The notes beneath the pieces were generated by a model, which searched no databases, had not been told where the DNA came from, and was given only the letters and a program-made list of their open reading frames with translations. Source: Roseiarcus sp963751165 (lineage in GTDB: Bacteria > Pseudomonadota > Alphaproteobacteria > Rhizobiales > Beijerinckiaceae). Taken from it: a DNA stretch of 64,000 nt. Below, piece after piece: positions 9,156 to 16,622 of this stretch; position 1 is the stretch's first letter; every line of letters begins with the position of its first letter. The stretch covers positions 62,001 through 126,000 of the forward strand of contig CAVVTP010000019.1 in NCBI GenBank assembly GCA_963751165.1. Reading direction: 5' to 3'. A program made the position numbers and the translations under genes.

Positions 9156-9593
9156 TCAGTGGATCATTTTGATGCCGCTCGGCCCAACGCCATAAATCTG
9201 GACGATCGCGCCTTCAGGGCCGGCCCACGCAAAGTGGGCCATGTTTGCGGGCAGGTAATAGAACGACCCCGCCGAAAGCATCCGTCCCTTGGCCTGGTCG
9301 GCAACCTCGCCCTCCCCGATGCCGAACGAACCTGAAAGCACCGTGATGTTCTCGTCGTCCGGATGCATGTGGGGCGGGATCATGGCGTTGGGCGGCAGCT
9401 TGACACGCTCGACATAAGGGCCTGCTTTCGCAGGGTCGCCCATGAGGATTGCGGCCTGCCAATCAGCCGGCAGGCCGGGCGCCGGGCCCCAATTCACTTG
9501 ATCCGGCATGACGGCGATGACCGCCATCTGCGCAACGGCGCCGCCCGACGCGAGGACGAGAGCCATCGCGGACATCCACAATCTGAGTTTCAT
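9156..9593 (-). CDS. Secreted cupin-domain protein
   Basis: Small periplasmic protein of 145 residues with a clear signal peptide (MKLRLWMSAMALVLASGGAVA then Q) and one cupin barrel. The metal-site motif reads PPHMHPDDENITVLSG, with a second motif region around YYLPANMAHFAWAGPEG giving a further histidine. This is typical of small secreted cupins of unknown substrate in alphaproteobacteria. ATG 9593 is chosen over an ATG six codons upstream because the signal peptide starts cleanly there. It sits between the intact methyltransferase gene (upstream, same strand) and a fragment of that same gene (downstream). The reaction is not known. Confidence 0.82.
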   Translation of the reverse strand: MKLRLWMSAMALVLASGGAVAQMAVIAVMPDQVNWGPAPGLPADWQAAILMGDPAKAGPYVERVKLPPNAMIPPHMHPDDENITVLSGSFGIGEGEVADQAKGRMLSAGSFYYLPANMAHFAWAGPEGAIVQIYGVGPSGIKMIH

Positions 9594-9678
9594 AATGCTT
9601 CTCCTCTGCAATCCCGGCCCGTCGCGCCCGATCGCGCAACGGGCGTTGTCGTCTTCTCCTCAATAAGCGGCCCCGCGC

Positions 9679-10734
9679 TCAGGGCCGCGCCTCGAGCACC
9701 ATGTTGAACGGCGTCTCGGTCGCCTTGCGCACCTTGCCGAACCCGCCCTGCGCGATCGCCGACGAGAGCTTGGCGAACCCCGCCTGGGCGCCGAACGCCG
9801 CGCCGACCGGCTGGTCGAGCGAGGTCGGGATGCACACCATCGTCGAGCCCGCGTAAAACATCCGCCCGACCGGATTGAGATTGTCCTCCAATCGATCGCC
9901 CGCCGCGGGCTCGACGATCATCCAGCTTCCGTCCGCCTTCAGCGTCTGGCGGACATGCCGCGCCGCGCCGACCGGATCGCCCATGTCGTGCAGGCAGTCG
10001 AAGAAGGTCACGAGGTCCAGGTCCTTGCCGGGAAAATCGCTCGCCATGGCGACTTCGAACTTCGTGTTCGCCGTCGCTCCATGCTGCTCGGCGTGAACCC
10101 GCGCCTGCTCGACCGACGCGGGGTGGAAATCGTAGCCGACGAACGTCGATTTCGGAAACGCCTTCGCCATGATGATGGTCGAAAACCCGTGCCCGCAGCC
10201 GACGTCCGCGACCGTCGCGCCGAACTCGAGCTTCGCCGCGACCCCGTCCAGCGCCGGCAGCCAGGAAGCCACGAGGTTGTTGTGGTAGCCCACGCGGAAG
10301 AAGCGTCCCGTCGTGCAGAACAGGCACTGCGACTGATCGCCCCAGCCGACCCCCTTGCCTGAGCGAAACGCCGGTTCGACCAGCGGTTGGTTGTCCAGCA
10401 TGACCGCCGCCATATCGAAGGCGCCCTGCAAATAGACGGGACTGTCGGGCTCGGCGAACACCATCGCCTGTTCGGGCGGCAGGGTGAACTTGCCCGTTTG
10501 CGGCTCATATTCGAGGTAGCCGGAAGCAGCCTGTTGCGACAGCCACTCGCGCGCATAGCGCTCGGCGACGTTCGTCTTCGCGGCAAGCTCCGCTGACGTC
10601 ATCGGTCCTTGTTCTTTTAGGGCTTTATAGAGGCCGAGCTTGTCGCCGATGCGCACCAGCGGCACGCTGAGAGCCGCGCCGATATCGCCGAGAATCTTGT
10701 CCATGAATTGATTGAGCTTGGTTTCGTCGACCAT
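9679..10734 (-). CDS. Class I SAM-dependent methyltransferase with N-terminal winged helix
   Basis: Cytoplasmic methyltransferase of 351 residues. The N-terminal third is a winged-helix domain (ALSVPLVRIGDKLGLYKAL, then an AELAAKTNVAERYAREWL helix-turn-helix) as in small-molecule O-methyltransferases and the Rv2258c-like group; the catalytic half has SAM motif I VADVGCGHG (about 175-183), the acidic FVGYDFH after strand 2, and FFDCLHDMGDP at motif IV. The substrate cannot be deduced. The start ATG 10734 follows AGGAGGAAAATC. Upstream, 164 AT-rich bases separate it from a GlxA-type regulator on the same strand, which may control it. The 3-prime coding region has been partly duplicated at 8915-9148. 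Confidence 0.88.
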   Translation of the reverse strand: MVDETKLNQFMDKILGDIGAALSVPLVRIGDKLGLYKALKEQGPMTSAELAAKTNVAERYAREWLSQQAASGYLEYEPQTGKFTLPPEQAMVFAEPDSPVYLQGAFDMAAVMLDNQPLVEPAFRSGKGVGWGDQSQCLFCTTGRFFRVGYHNNLVASWLPALDGVAAKLEFGATVADVGCGHGFSTIIMAKAFPKSTFVGYDFHPASVEQARVHAEQHGATANTKFEVAMASDFPGKDLDLVTFFDCLHDMGDPVGAARHVRQTLKADGSWMIVEPAAGDRLEDNLNPVGRMFYAGSTMVCIPTSLDQPVGAAFGAQAGFAKLSSAIAQGGFGKVRKATETPFNMVLEARP

Positions 10735-10898
10735 TGATTTTCCTCCTGATAAAATGACTTCATTCGCGGTTGAAAGAACTACGCTCGCCGTCCTCCTCGC
10801 AAGGACAACTTAAATCCTACTTGGGTTATTAGATATCCGGTTCAGTACGACGACGTTATATCAATTATTAGTTGACTATTCTTGTCATAAACATGGCC

Positions 10899-11963
10899 TC
10901 ACTGGAGCGTGGGGGAACGAAATCGCGACCGATAATCGTGCGGGCTCACGTCAAACAGACGTTGAAAAGCGCGCCGCATCCGTTCTGCGTTGCCGAAGCC
11001 GCATTCCTCGGCGATTGTCGCCACCGGCAAGGCGGTCTGCTCGAGTTTGCAGCGAGCCGCGTCCGCCCGCGCTCGCTCGACGAACCGGGCCGGCGTGTCG
11101 CCGGCCGCGCCGCGAAACAGCCGCGCAAAACTGCGCGGGCTCATCGCCATGCGGCTCGCCAACGCGGCGACGCTGAGATCCTCCCCGGGATGCCCGAGGA
11201 TCCAGGCCAGCAGCTGGTCGATGTCTGCTCGTTTCGGCGCGGCCTCGTTCCATTTCACATAGGCGCTGAATTGGGACTGTCCTCCCGGCCGGCGGGGAAA
11301 GACAACCAATGTCCGGGCGACGGTCAGAGTTATGGGTTGCCCGACATCTTCTTCGAGGAGGGCGAGGGCCAGATCAATTCCGGCGGTAATTCCGCCGGAG
11401 GAGTAGATATTTCCATCCCGGCAGAAAAGCGGATTCGAATCGACGCGGACCAATGGAAAACTCGCGGCGAGCAGTTCCGAGAACATCCAGTGCGTCGTGA
11501 CGCGCCGATGATTTAAAAGGCCCGCCGCCGCCAGAATGAACGCGCCCGTACAAATTGACGCCACGCGCCGGGTGCGCGGCGCGATCGACCGCACCCATTC
11601 GATGAGGCTCGGATCCTTGCGGGCCTCCTCGACATTCATGCATCCTCCGGCGACGATCAACGTGTCGAGCTTATCGCCCACGTCATCGAAGGTCTGGGTC
11701 GGAGCGATATCGATTCCGCACTTGGTCCGGATAGGGCCGGGCGCGGCGGCGATGAGGACGCATTGGTAGCCGATTTCGCTCGGTCCGAATCGGGTCAGCC
11801 ACGCGTCGGCGTAAAAGAAGACGTCGTAAGGGCCGCAAACGTCGAGAATTTCGCAGCCCGGATAGACGAGAAAGCCGATCCGGCGAAAGCCGGCGATCTG
11901 CTGCGGCGACTGGCTCAGAGGGCTGTTCACGCGCGCATTATTTTCCCCGATGCCATCTGGCAC
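10899..11963 (-). CDS. GlxA-type AraC-family transcriptional regulator
   Basis: DNA-binding regulator of 354 residues with two parts: an N-terminal DJ-1/PfpI-like domain (about 28-215) with IGFLVYPGCEILDVCGPYDVF at its start and the elbow SICTGAFILAAAGLL, and a C-terminal AraC helix-turn-helix pair (about 245-345) with LASRMAMSPRSFARLFR and IAEECGFGNAERMRRAF. This is the layout of GlxA/FtrA-type regulators, which often sense small nitrogenous or amide metabolites; the elbow cysteine is present, but such domains are usually ligand binders rather than enzymes. It is encoded upstream of the methyltransferase on the same strand. The start ATG 11963 is not supported by an obvious ribosome site. 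Confidence 0.88.
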   Translation of the reverse strand: MPDGIGENNARVNSPLSQSPQQIAGFRRIGFLVYPGCEILDVCGPYDVFFYADAWLTRFGPSEIGYQCVLIAAAPGPIRTKCGIDIAPTQTFDDVGDKLDTLIVAGGCMNVEEARKDPSLIEWVRSIAPRTRRVASICTGAFILAAAGLLNHRRVTTHWMFSELLAASFPLVRVDSNPLFCRDGNIYSSGGITAGIDLALALLEEDVGQPITLTVARTLVVFPRRPGGQSQFSAYVKWNEAAPKRADIDQLLAWILGHPGEDLSVAALASRMAMSPRSFARLFRGAAGDTPARFVERARADAARCKLEQTALPVATIAEECGFGNAERMRRAFQRLFDVSPHDYRSRFRSPTLQ

Positions 11964-12109
11964 AAGACCAAAAATCCCTCGATTTCTGCCAGACTGGCGA
12001 GCGGCGCCGACCTTGCTTTCGACCTACGACGGATTGGCCTGTCGGCCGCGAGCGCTCTCGGGATTCCGCTTGCGCGAGGGCCACAGCGTGGAATTTCGCA
12101 GGCGCGTAG

Positions 12110-12529
12110 CTATTCGCCGACGATCTTGATCAGCACGCGCTTGCGGCGACCGCCGTCGAACTCGCCGTAAAAAATCTGCTCCCAGGGACCGAAGTCGAGT
12201 TCGCCCGCCGTGATCGCGACCACGACCTCACGTCCCATGACCTGGCGTTTCATATGGGCGTCGGCGTTGTCCTCGCCGGTCCGGTTGTGACGGTAGTCCG
12301 AAACGGGCTCATGCGGCGCAAGCCTTTCAAGCCAGGCGTCGTAATCGGCGTGCAACCCGCTCTCGTCGTCGTTGATGAAGACGGATGCGGTGATGTGCAT
12401 GGCGTTGACGAGCGCGAGGCCCTCACTAACGCCGCTCTCCTTCAGGGCGGCTTCGACCTGCGGGGTGATGTTGAGAAACGCGCGCCGCCCCGGCGTTTCG
12501 AACCAAAGCTCCTTGCGATACGATTTCAT
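12110..12529 (-). CDS. YjbQ/UPF0047 family protein
   Basis: Single-domain protein of 139 residues in the YjbQ family (secondary thiamine-phosphate synthase enzyme family). Recognisable pieces are LVNAMHITASVFINDDE, the HADYDAWLERLAP region, DNADAHMKRQVMGREVV and the ending GPWEQIFYGEFDG. Histidines in MHITAS and DAHMKR form the conserved metal-type site. The ATG at 12529 is preferred to an upstream in-frame start because AGAGGTGA lies 5-6 bases before it. Some members can complement thiamine phosphate synthase mutants, but the true role of the family is not settled. It is transcribed divergently from the peptidase gene. Confidence 0.9.
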   Translation of the reverse strand: MKSYRKELWFETPGRRAFLNITPQVEAALKESGVSEGLALVNAMHITASVFINDDESGLHADYDAWLERLAPHEPVSDYRHNRTGEDNADAHMKRQVMGREVVVAITAGELDFGPWEQIFYGEFDGGRRKRVLIKIVGE

Positions 12530-12579
12530 GGGCTCACCTCTTGAAGCGCATAATTCTCGCTCGCTCTCCGGCGTCACGC

Positions 12580-12633
12580 CTGCGGCTGCCGGTCATCGTC
12601 GACGAGGGTGGCGCGCATGAGGCCGAGGGCCGC
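12580..12633 (+). other. Short stretch resembling the rimO TRAM coding region
   Basis: By eye 44 of 54 bases match rimO positions 2490-2543 with no gaps; in the matching frame it reads LRLPVIVDEGGAHEAEGR against RRLPVMVDEGGAHSAKGR. Similarity fades afterwards, although RAG and a following Ile-rich stretch recur. It lies in the spacer between yjbQ and the peptidase gene and is in frame with the peptidase but upstream of its likely start. A remnant of a partial rimO duplication is the simplest reading; chance similarity is not excluded. Confidence 0.45.
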
Positions 12634-12744
12634 CCTCCAGATTGCCGCGCCGGGCAGTTTACACTTATTCTCATCGAGCCGCGGGCCTCTCCTATGTCCG
12701 GAACCCCGCGTTCGGCATGCTTGGAGGAGATGGAGCGCGCAGCA

Positions 12745-13641
12745 ATGACCGACATCTACGAGACCTTCGACTACGGCTACGACGCCAGCGTCCCCGAGGC
12801 GACGACATGCATCGACATTCCGACCCCGTCCGATCTGCCTTCCCATGCGCAGGTCGATTTTGGGCATCTGCCGCCAGTCGGCCAGCAAACCGTCCCGAAC
12901 TGTTTCGTCTGGGCCTCGGCCTACGGAATAACGACGGCCTGGGCGGCGAAAGCCGGCAATTACTCGCCATCGACGGCGAGCCAGCAGGCAAGCGCCGACT
13001 ACACATACATTCAGGTCGAGCGGGAAAACGACATCGCGGCCGACAAGTGCGTCGGCGGCAGCATCGGATCGGTTCTCGATTTCCTCATCCGCAACGGCGG
13101 AACGCCCTCCCTGGCGTCGGCGAAGAACCAGCCGCCCGGGACCAAGTCCACCATCTCATGCGACAACAACTGGACGCGTTACGGTCCCGGCTCAAGCCCC
13201 ATCACGGCTGATTCCGCCTTCGCGATCCCCGGATTCACCTGCATCTGCGTGAAGACGGCGAACGGGCTGAATAATATCCGCACCATCATCGCATCCGGAT
13301 TGCCGGTGGCCTACGGGACGAATCTCTATTGCGACTTTCCGACCTACAGGTCCGAGACGGGCTCCCCGGCCCTGCCAAGTCCTTACGTCGGCAATGGCAA
13401 GTGGCTGATGAACAAGAACAATCCTGGCAAGAGAGCCGGACATTGCATGATGATCATCGGTTACGACGACCATTACGACGGCGGCGACGGGGCGGTTCTG
13501 ATCCAGAACAGCTGGGGCGCGGGCTGGGGAACGGCCCCGACCGGCGCCTGGCAGGCAAACGCCAATGGCTTTGTCTGGATGGCGTACGCGACCTTCCTGG
13601 CGATGGCCGAGGGGTCGGCGTTCTATATTTCCCCTTCTTAG
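12745..13641 (+). CDS. Papain-like (C1 family) cysteine peptidase
   Basis: Predicted cysteine peptidase of 298 residues. The papain signature residues are all readable: oxyanion glutamine Q47 and nucleophile C53 in GQQTVPNCFVWASAYG, the histidine at about H233 in AGHCMMIIGYDD, and N255 in IQNSWGAGWG. No signal peptide or propeptide is visible from the preferred start, so it may act in the cytoplasm or be exported by another route. ATG 12745 is chosen because GGAG lies 9 bases upstream; the frame is open further upstream to 12541, but that part resembles rimO and the ATG at 12730 abuts its ribosome site. Bacterial C1 peptidases of this kind are uncommon and their targets are mostly unknown. 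Its stop codon overlaps the convergent folA stop. Confidence 0.85.
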   Translation: MTDIYETFDYGYDASVPEATTCIDIPTPSDLPSHAQVDFGHLPPVGQQTVPNCFVWASAYGITTAWAAKAGNYSPSTASQQASADYTYIQVERENDIAADKCVGGSIGSVLDFLIRNGGTPSLASAKNQPPGTKSTISCDNNWTRYGPGSSPITADSAFAIPGFTCICVKTANGLNNIRTIIASGLPVAYGTNLYCDFPTYRSETGSPALPSPYVGNGKWLMNKNNPGKRAGHCMMIIGYDDHYDGGDGAVLIQNSWGAGWGTAPTGAWQANANGFVWMAYATFLAMAEGSAFYISPS

Positions 13642-14204
13642 CGGCTGTCGGGCGGGACCCTGCGCTCGTAGTCGGTGAACGTGAAGTCTGCGTCGTCCTT
13701 GGGCCCGCGTGCGCCGGGCTCGCGCCGCACCTCGCGCCACAGAGCCGGGTCGATAGCCGGAAAGCGGACGTCGCCTTCCGGCTCGAGCCGAACTTCGGTG
13801 ATCGCCAGTCGATCCGCGCGGTCGATCGTCTCGGCGTAAAGCTGGCCGCCGCCGGCGACCACGATTGCGTCTGCCCCCATCGCCGCGGCGCGCTCGGCCG
13901 CAAGGGCGAGGGCTTCTTCGAGACCGTGGGCGACGTGGACGCCCTCCGCCGAAAAACGTTGGTCGCGCGTGGCCACGATCGTCTCGCGTCCGGGCAGCGG
14001 CCGCGCGACCAATTCGAAGGTCTTCCGCCCCATGATGAGCGGCTTGCCCATCGTCAGGGCCTTGAAGCGCTTGAGGTCGCTCGGCAGCCGCCACAACAGA
14101 CGGTTGTGCCCGCCGATGACGCCGTTGCGGGCGATGGCGGCGACGAGGATGAGCGGCGGCGTCACGGCGGGTTTGCTTCCAGCCTCCCCGATGTCGGGAT
14201 TCAC
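13638..14204 (-). CDS. folA: Dihydrofolate reductase
   Basis: NADPH-dependent reduction of dihydrofolate to tetrahydrofolate, 188 residues. The fold starts near residue 18 with LILVAAIARNGVIGGHNRLLWRLPSDLKRFK; D43 in LPSDLK is the substrate-binding acid. Also seen are GKPLIMGRKTFE (cofactor-binding), ATRDQRF, and VVAGGGQLYAETIDRADRLAITEV near the second cofactor loop. The 17-residue extension before the first strand may not be translated, though no better start is present. On the same strand as thyA, which lies upstream across a repeat-rich 333-base spacer: a classic thymidylate-cycle pairing, since ThyA generates the dihydrofolate that this enzyme recycles. Confidence 0.95.
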   Translation of the reverse strand: MNPDIGEAGSKPAVTPPLILVAAIARNGVIGGHNRLLWRLPSDLKRFKALTMGKPLIMGRKTFELVARPLPGRETIVATRDQRFSAEGVHVAHGLEEALALAAERAAAMGADAIVVAGGGQLYAETIDRADRLAITEVRLEPEGDVRFPAIDPALWREVRREPGARGPKDDADFTFTDYERRVPPDSR

Positions 14205-14218
14205 TGACGATGATCACG

Positions 14219-14412
14219 AATTCGCTGATGTCGAGGGTTAATTCGCTGTTCAGGCAAAAAAAATTCGCTGAGGAGACGAAAAAAATTCGCTGAGACTTTG
14301 CTGCGGGGAATGCCTGGCCGACCGCGCAAAGCCCTGTAATTCCTTCCTCTTTTCGCGCCTCGGGGGGCCGCCCGATTGGCCGGCCGGGAAAAATTCGCTG
14401 TTAATTTCGCTG
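14219..14412. repeat. Cluster of AATTCGCTG repeats between folA and thyA
   Basis: Within 194 bases the nonamer AATTCGCTG occurs exactly five times on the plus strand (14219, 14240, 14262, 14284, 14392), plus a variant AATTTCGCTG at 14403. Most copies are preceded by A runs. The first four are spaced 21-22 bases apart, close to two helical turns. A related AATTCCCTG cluster lies at 45.95-46.1 kb. I recall similar AACAGCGAA/AACAGGGAA-rich tracts in intergenic DNA of Bradyrhizobium-type genomes. No gene is seen in the 333-base spacer (14205-14537). Confidence 0.75.
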
Positions 14413-14537
14413 TTCGCGCGAATCGGCTTCCCGCCTCGCATCGTCCAGTCGCCAGTTTTCCCGCCGCCGGGCTCCGCCGCGCGCGCTTCGCCACGCCGCA
14501 AGAGCTACCAGGGAGAATCAGAAGTCGGAGTCGCGCC

Positions 14538-15329
14538 TCACACCGCGACCTGCGCCTTGATCGCCGGCCAGGGGTCATAGCCCTCGAAGGCGATCGCCTC
14601 GGCGTTGAGGTCGAAGATCGAGCCGACGTCGCCGAGCGCGAGCTTCGGCAGCGGGCGGGGCTGGCGCGAAAGCTGCTCGCGCGCCTGCTCCTCATGGTTG
14701 CGGTAGAGGTGGGCGTCGCCGAACGTGTGGACGAACTCGCCGACCTTAAGGCCGCATTCGCGGGCGATCAGGTGGGTCAGCAGGGCGTAGCTTGCGATGT
14801 TGAACGGGACGCCGAGAAAGATGTCGGCCGAGCGCTGGTAGAGCTGGCAGGACAGCATCCCGCCGGTCACGTTGAACTGGAACAGGCAATGACAGGGCGG
14901 CAGCTTCATCCGCTCGATGTCCGGCACGTTCCAGGCCGAGACGATCAGGCGGCGCGACTCGGGGTTGCGGCCGATTTCGGCGAGCAGCCAGGCGATCTGG
15001 TCGTAGGTCCTGCCGTCCTTGCCTTCCCAGGCGCGCCACTGTTTGCCGTAGACCGGGCCGAGATCGCCGCGGGCGTCGGCCCATTCGTCCCAGATCGAGA
15101 CGCCATGCGCCTTGAGATAGGCGATGTTCGTGTCGCCCTTGAGGAACCAGACGAGCTCCCGTACGATCGATTTCAGGTGCAGGCGCTTGGTGGTGACGAG
15201 CGGGAACCCCTGCCCGAGATCGAAGCGGATCTGACGGCCAAACAGCGAGCGCACGCCTGTTCCGGTGCGATCGCCTTTGATTGCGCCGTTTTCCAGCGCG
15301 TCGCGCATGAGGTCGAGATAGGCGCGCAT
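14538..15329 (-). CDS. thyA: Thymidylate synthase ThyA
   Basis: Converts dUMP to dTMP with methylenetetrahydrofolate, 263 residues, the normal length. The catalytic cysteine is C146 in LPPCHCLFQF, the same number as in the E. coli enzyme. Other signatures: DRTGTGVRSLFG near residues 20-31, the arginine pair in ESRRLIVSAWNV, QLYQRSADIFLGVPFNIASYALLTHL and the HTFGDAHLYRNH region binding dUMP. It lies upstream of folA on the same strand, so both thymidylate-cycle enzymes are together, and downstream of the DUF1150 and Hsp20 genes, also on the minus strand. Confidence 0.97.
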   Translation of the reverse strand: MRAYLDLMRDALENGAIKGDRTGTGVRSLFGRQIRFDLGQGFPLVTTKRLHLKSIVRELVWFLKGDTNIAYLKAHGVSIWDEWADARGDLGPVYGKQWRAWEGKDGRTYDQIAWLLAEIGRNPESRRLIVSAWNVPDIERMKLPPCHCLFQFNVTGGMLSCQLYQRSADIFLGVPFNIASYALLTHLIARECGLKVGEFVHTFGDAHLYRNHEEQAREQLSRQPRPLPKLALGDVGSIFDLNAEAIAFEGYDPWPAIKAQVAV

Positions 15330-15412
15330 CGGGCGATCCTAAGAAGCCGTCGGATCGTCCTCTCTATCCGATTCCGGCGCGCCGGACGACGTCGGCGCGC
15401 GGTTCTCCACCG

Positions 15413-15673
15413 TCAGTGCAGGCTGACCGTCAGCAGTTCATGCTCCATGGCGTTGGCGAGCGCGGCGTCCTTAGAGTCAGTGAGCAGGATCGGCGAGCCG
15501 TCGGCGCCGAGAAGGGCAAACAGCTTGACGCCGGGCCGGAGCGGAGGCGCCTGCGGAAAGAGACGCGCAACGTCCTCCGAATTGATCGTCTTCACATAGG
15601 CGAGCGCGCCGTCGCCCAGATGGGCGAACTCCTGCTGCGTCAACGCCAGGGCCTTGTCCGTTGCAATTGTCAT
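15413..15673 (-). CDS. DUF1150 family protein
   Basis: Small protein of 86 residues found almost only in alphaproteobacteria, where it usually follows a small heat-shock gene, as here. Typical features are FAHLGDGALAYVKTINSEDV in the first half and GVKLFALLGADGSPILLTDS in the second. Function unknown. ATG 15673 is chosen over an upstream start because a near-perfect ribosome site AAAGGAGG lies 6 bases before it. It is 54 bases downstream of the Hsp20 stop on the same strand, so co-expression is likely. Confidence 0.88.
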   Translation of the reverse strand: MTIATDKALALTQQEFAHLGDGALAYVKTINSEDVARLFPQAPPLRPGVKLFALLGADGSPILLTDSKDAALANAMEHELLTVSLH

Positions 15674-15727
15674 CTCTCGCCTCCTTTCCGGCGGTCGCAT
15701 TAGGACCCGCCGCGGGCGCCGGACCGT

Positions 15728-16156
15728 TCAGTCGCGCGCCGTAACCTCGATCTTTTTCACGACCCGATCCGGCTGAGGCCGGACGAGATCGATCGAAAGC
15801 AAACCCTGCGCCAATTCAGCGCTCCTGACCTGCATTCCCTCCGCGAGGAGGAAGCTCCGCTGGAATTGCCGCGCCGCAATGCCGCGATGCAGGAATTCGC
15901 GCGTCTTGTCGTCCTGTTGGCGGCCGCGGATCGTCAATTGATTCTCCTCGACCGACACCTCGATCTGGTCATGCGAGAAGCCCGCCACCGCGAGGGTTAT
16001 GCGTAACTTCTCCGGCTCGGCGCCTGATGCGGTGATGCGCTCGATGTTGTAGGGGGGATAGCCGTCCGTCGCCGTCTTCGAGACCCTGTCGAGCGCCCGC
16101 TCGATGTCGTCGAAACCGAGCAGAAACGGTGAGCTCAGCGCCGTCACACGCACCAT
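15728..16156 (-). CDS. Hsp20-family small heat-shock protein
   Basis: ATP-independent holdase chaperone of 142 residues. It carries an alpha-crystallin domain (about 33-130) after an N-terminal region FLLGFDDIERALDRV typical of the class found in Rhizobiales, and the YPPYNIERI stretch leading into the domain; GFSHDQIEVSVEENQLTIRGRQ and the FLHRGIAARQFQRSFLL segment are strongly conserved in this family. ATG 16156 follows GAGGGGGC; the longer open frame to 16273 has no similarity to the family. Followed by DUF1150. Divergent from the zinc-ribbon/helicase gene. Heat-shock control (ROSE element or sigma-32) was not identified. Confidence 0.92.
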   Translation of the reverse strand: MVRVTALSSPFLLGFDDIERALDRVSKTATDGYPPYNIERITASGAEPEKLRITLAVAGFSHDQIEVSVEENQLTIRGRQQDDKTREFLHRGIAARQFQRSFLLAEGMQVRSAELAQGLLSIDLVRPQPDRVVKKIEVTARD

Positions 16157-16441
16157 TGGAAGCCCCCTCGGGCGCTTCACGGGTCCGTGACCTTCCTCGT
16201 GGAACAGTCCGAACCGCGTTTCAGATTTCACTCGGCCGCCCAAAAAACTCTCGGCCGCCCTTTGAAGTTCCATATAAGTTGCTCTGCCGACGGTTCAAGA
16301 TCGGCCCAAATACCTCGGCGCGCCTCCGATCTCGCCGGCGCCGGTCGAAAGGCGTCTTTCGCCAATTCTGATAAATGCTGCGCCCAAGTCCTGAAATCAA
16401 CTGTTGATTCGCACACCTCACCCGGCATGAAGGGACGACGA

Positions 16442-16622
16442 TTGGCAAGGAGAAAGCCTGGGGCGGACCGGCTCGGAACCAAGCGCCAGTGCCCGGGCTG
16501 CGGCGCCCAGTACTACGACCTCGGCCGCGAGCCGCCGACCTGCTCGCGCTGCGGCGCGAAAGCGGAGCCCAAGCAGGTGAAGCCGTCGGGCGAGCCGCCG
16601 AACTCCCGCGAACGGCCGACCG
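16442..16622 (+). CDS. FYDLN-type zinc-ribbon segment
   Basis: Short reading frame starting at TTG 16442 (AAGGGA six bases upstream) or ATG 16427. It reads a zinc ribbon with two CxxC knuckles, QCPGCGAQYYDLGREPPTCSRC split over about 22 residues, which matches the start of the FYDLN (TIGR02300) proteins of alphaproteobacteria. The usual long acidic tail is absent. From about 16600 the sequence in this frame becomes Arg-rich and loses sense exactly where the helicase frame begins to make sense. The end coordinate is therefore the approximate point of frame switch, not a stop codon. It may be the true N-terminus of the downstream helicase. Confidence 0.55.

Noticed and set aside
12541..12744. 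Long N-terminus for the papain-like peptidase
   Set aside because: The upstream part resembles rimO, the ATG at 12730 touches its ribosome site, and the best-spaced site serves ATG 12745.
14219..14412. AATTCGCTG cluster as a CRISPR array
   Set aside because: The repeated unit is only 9 bases, spacers are 12-13 bases and partly A-rich, and there are no cas genes.
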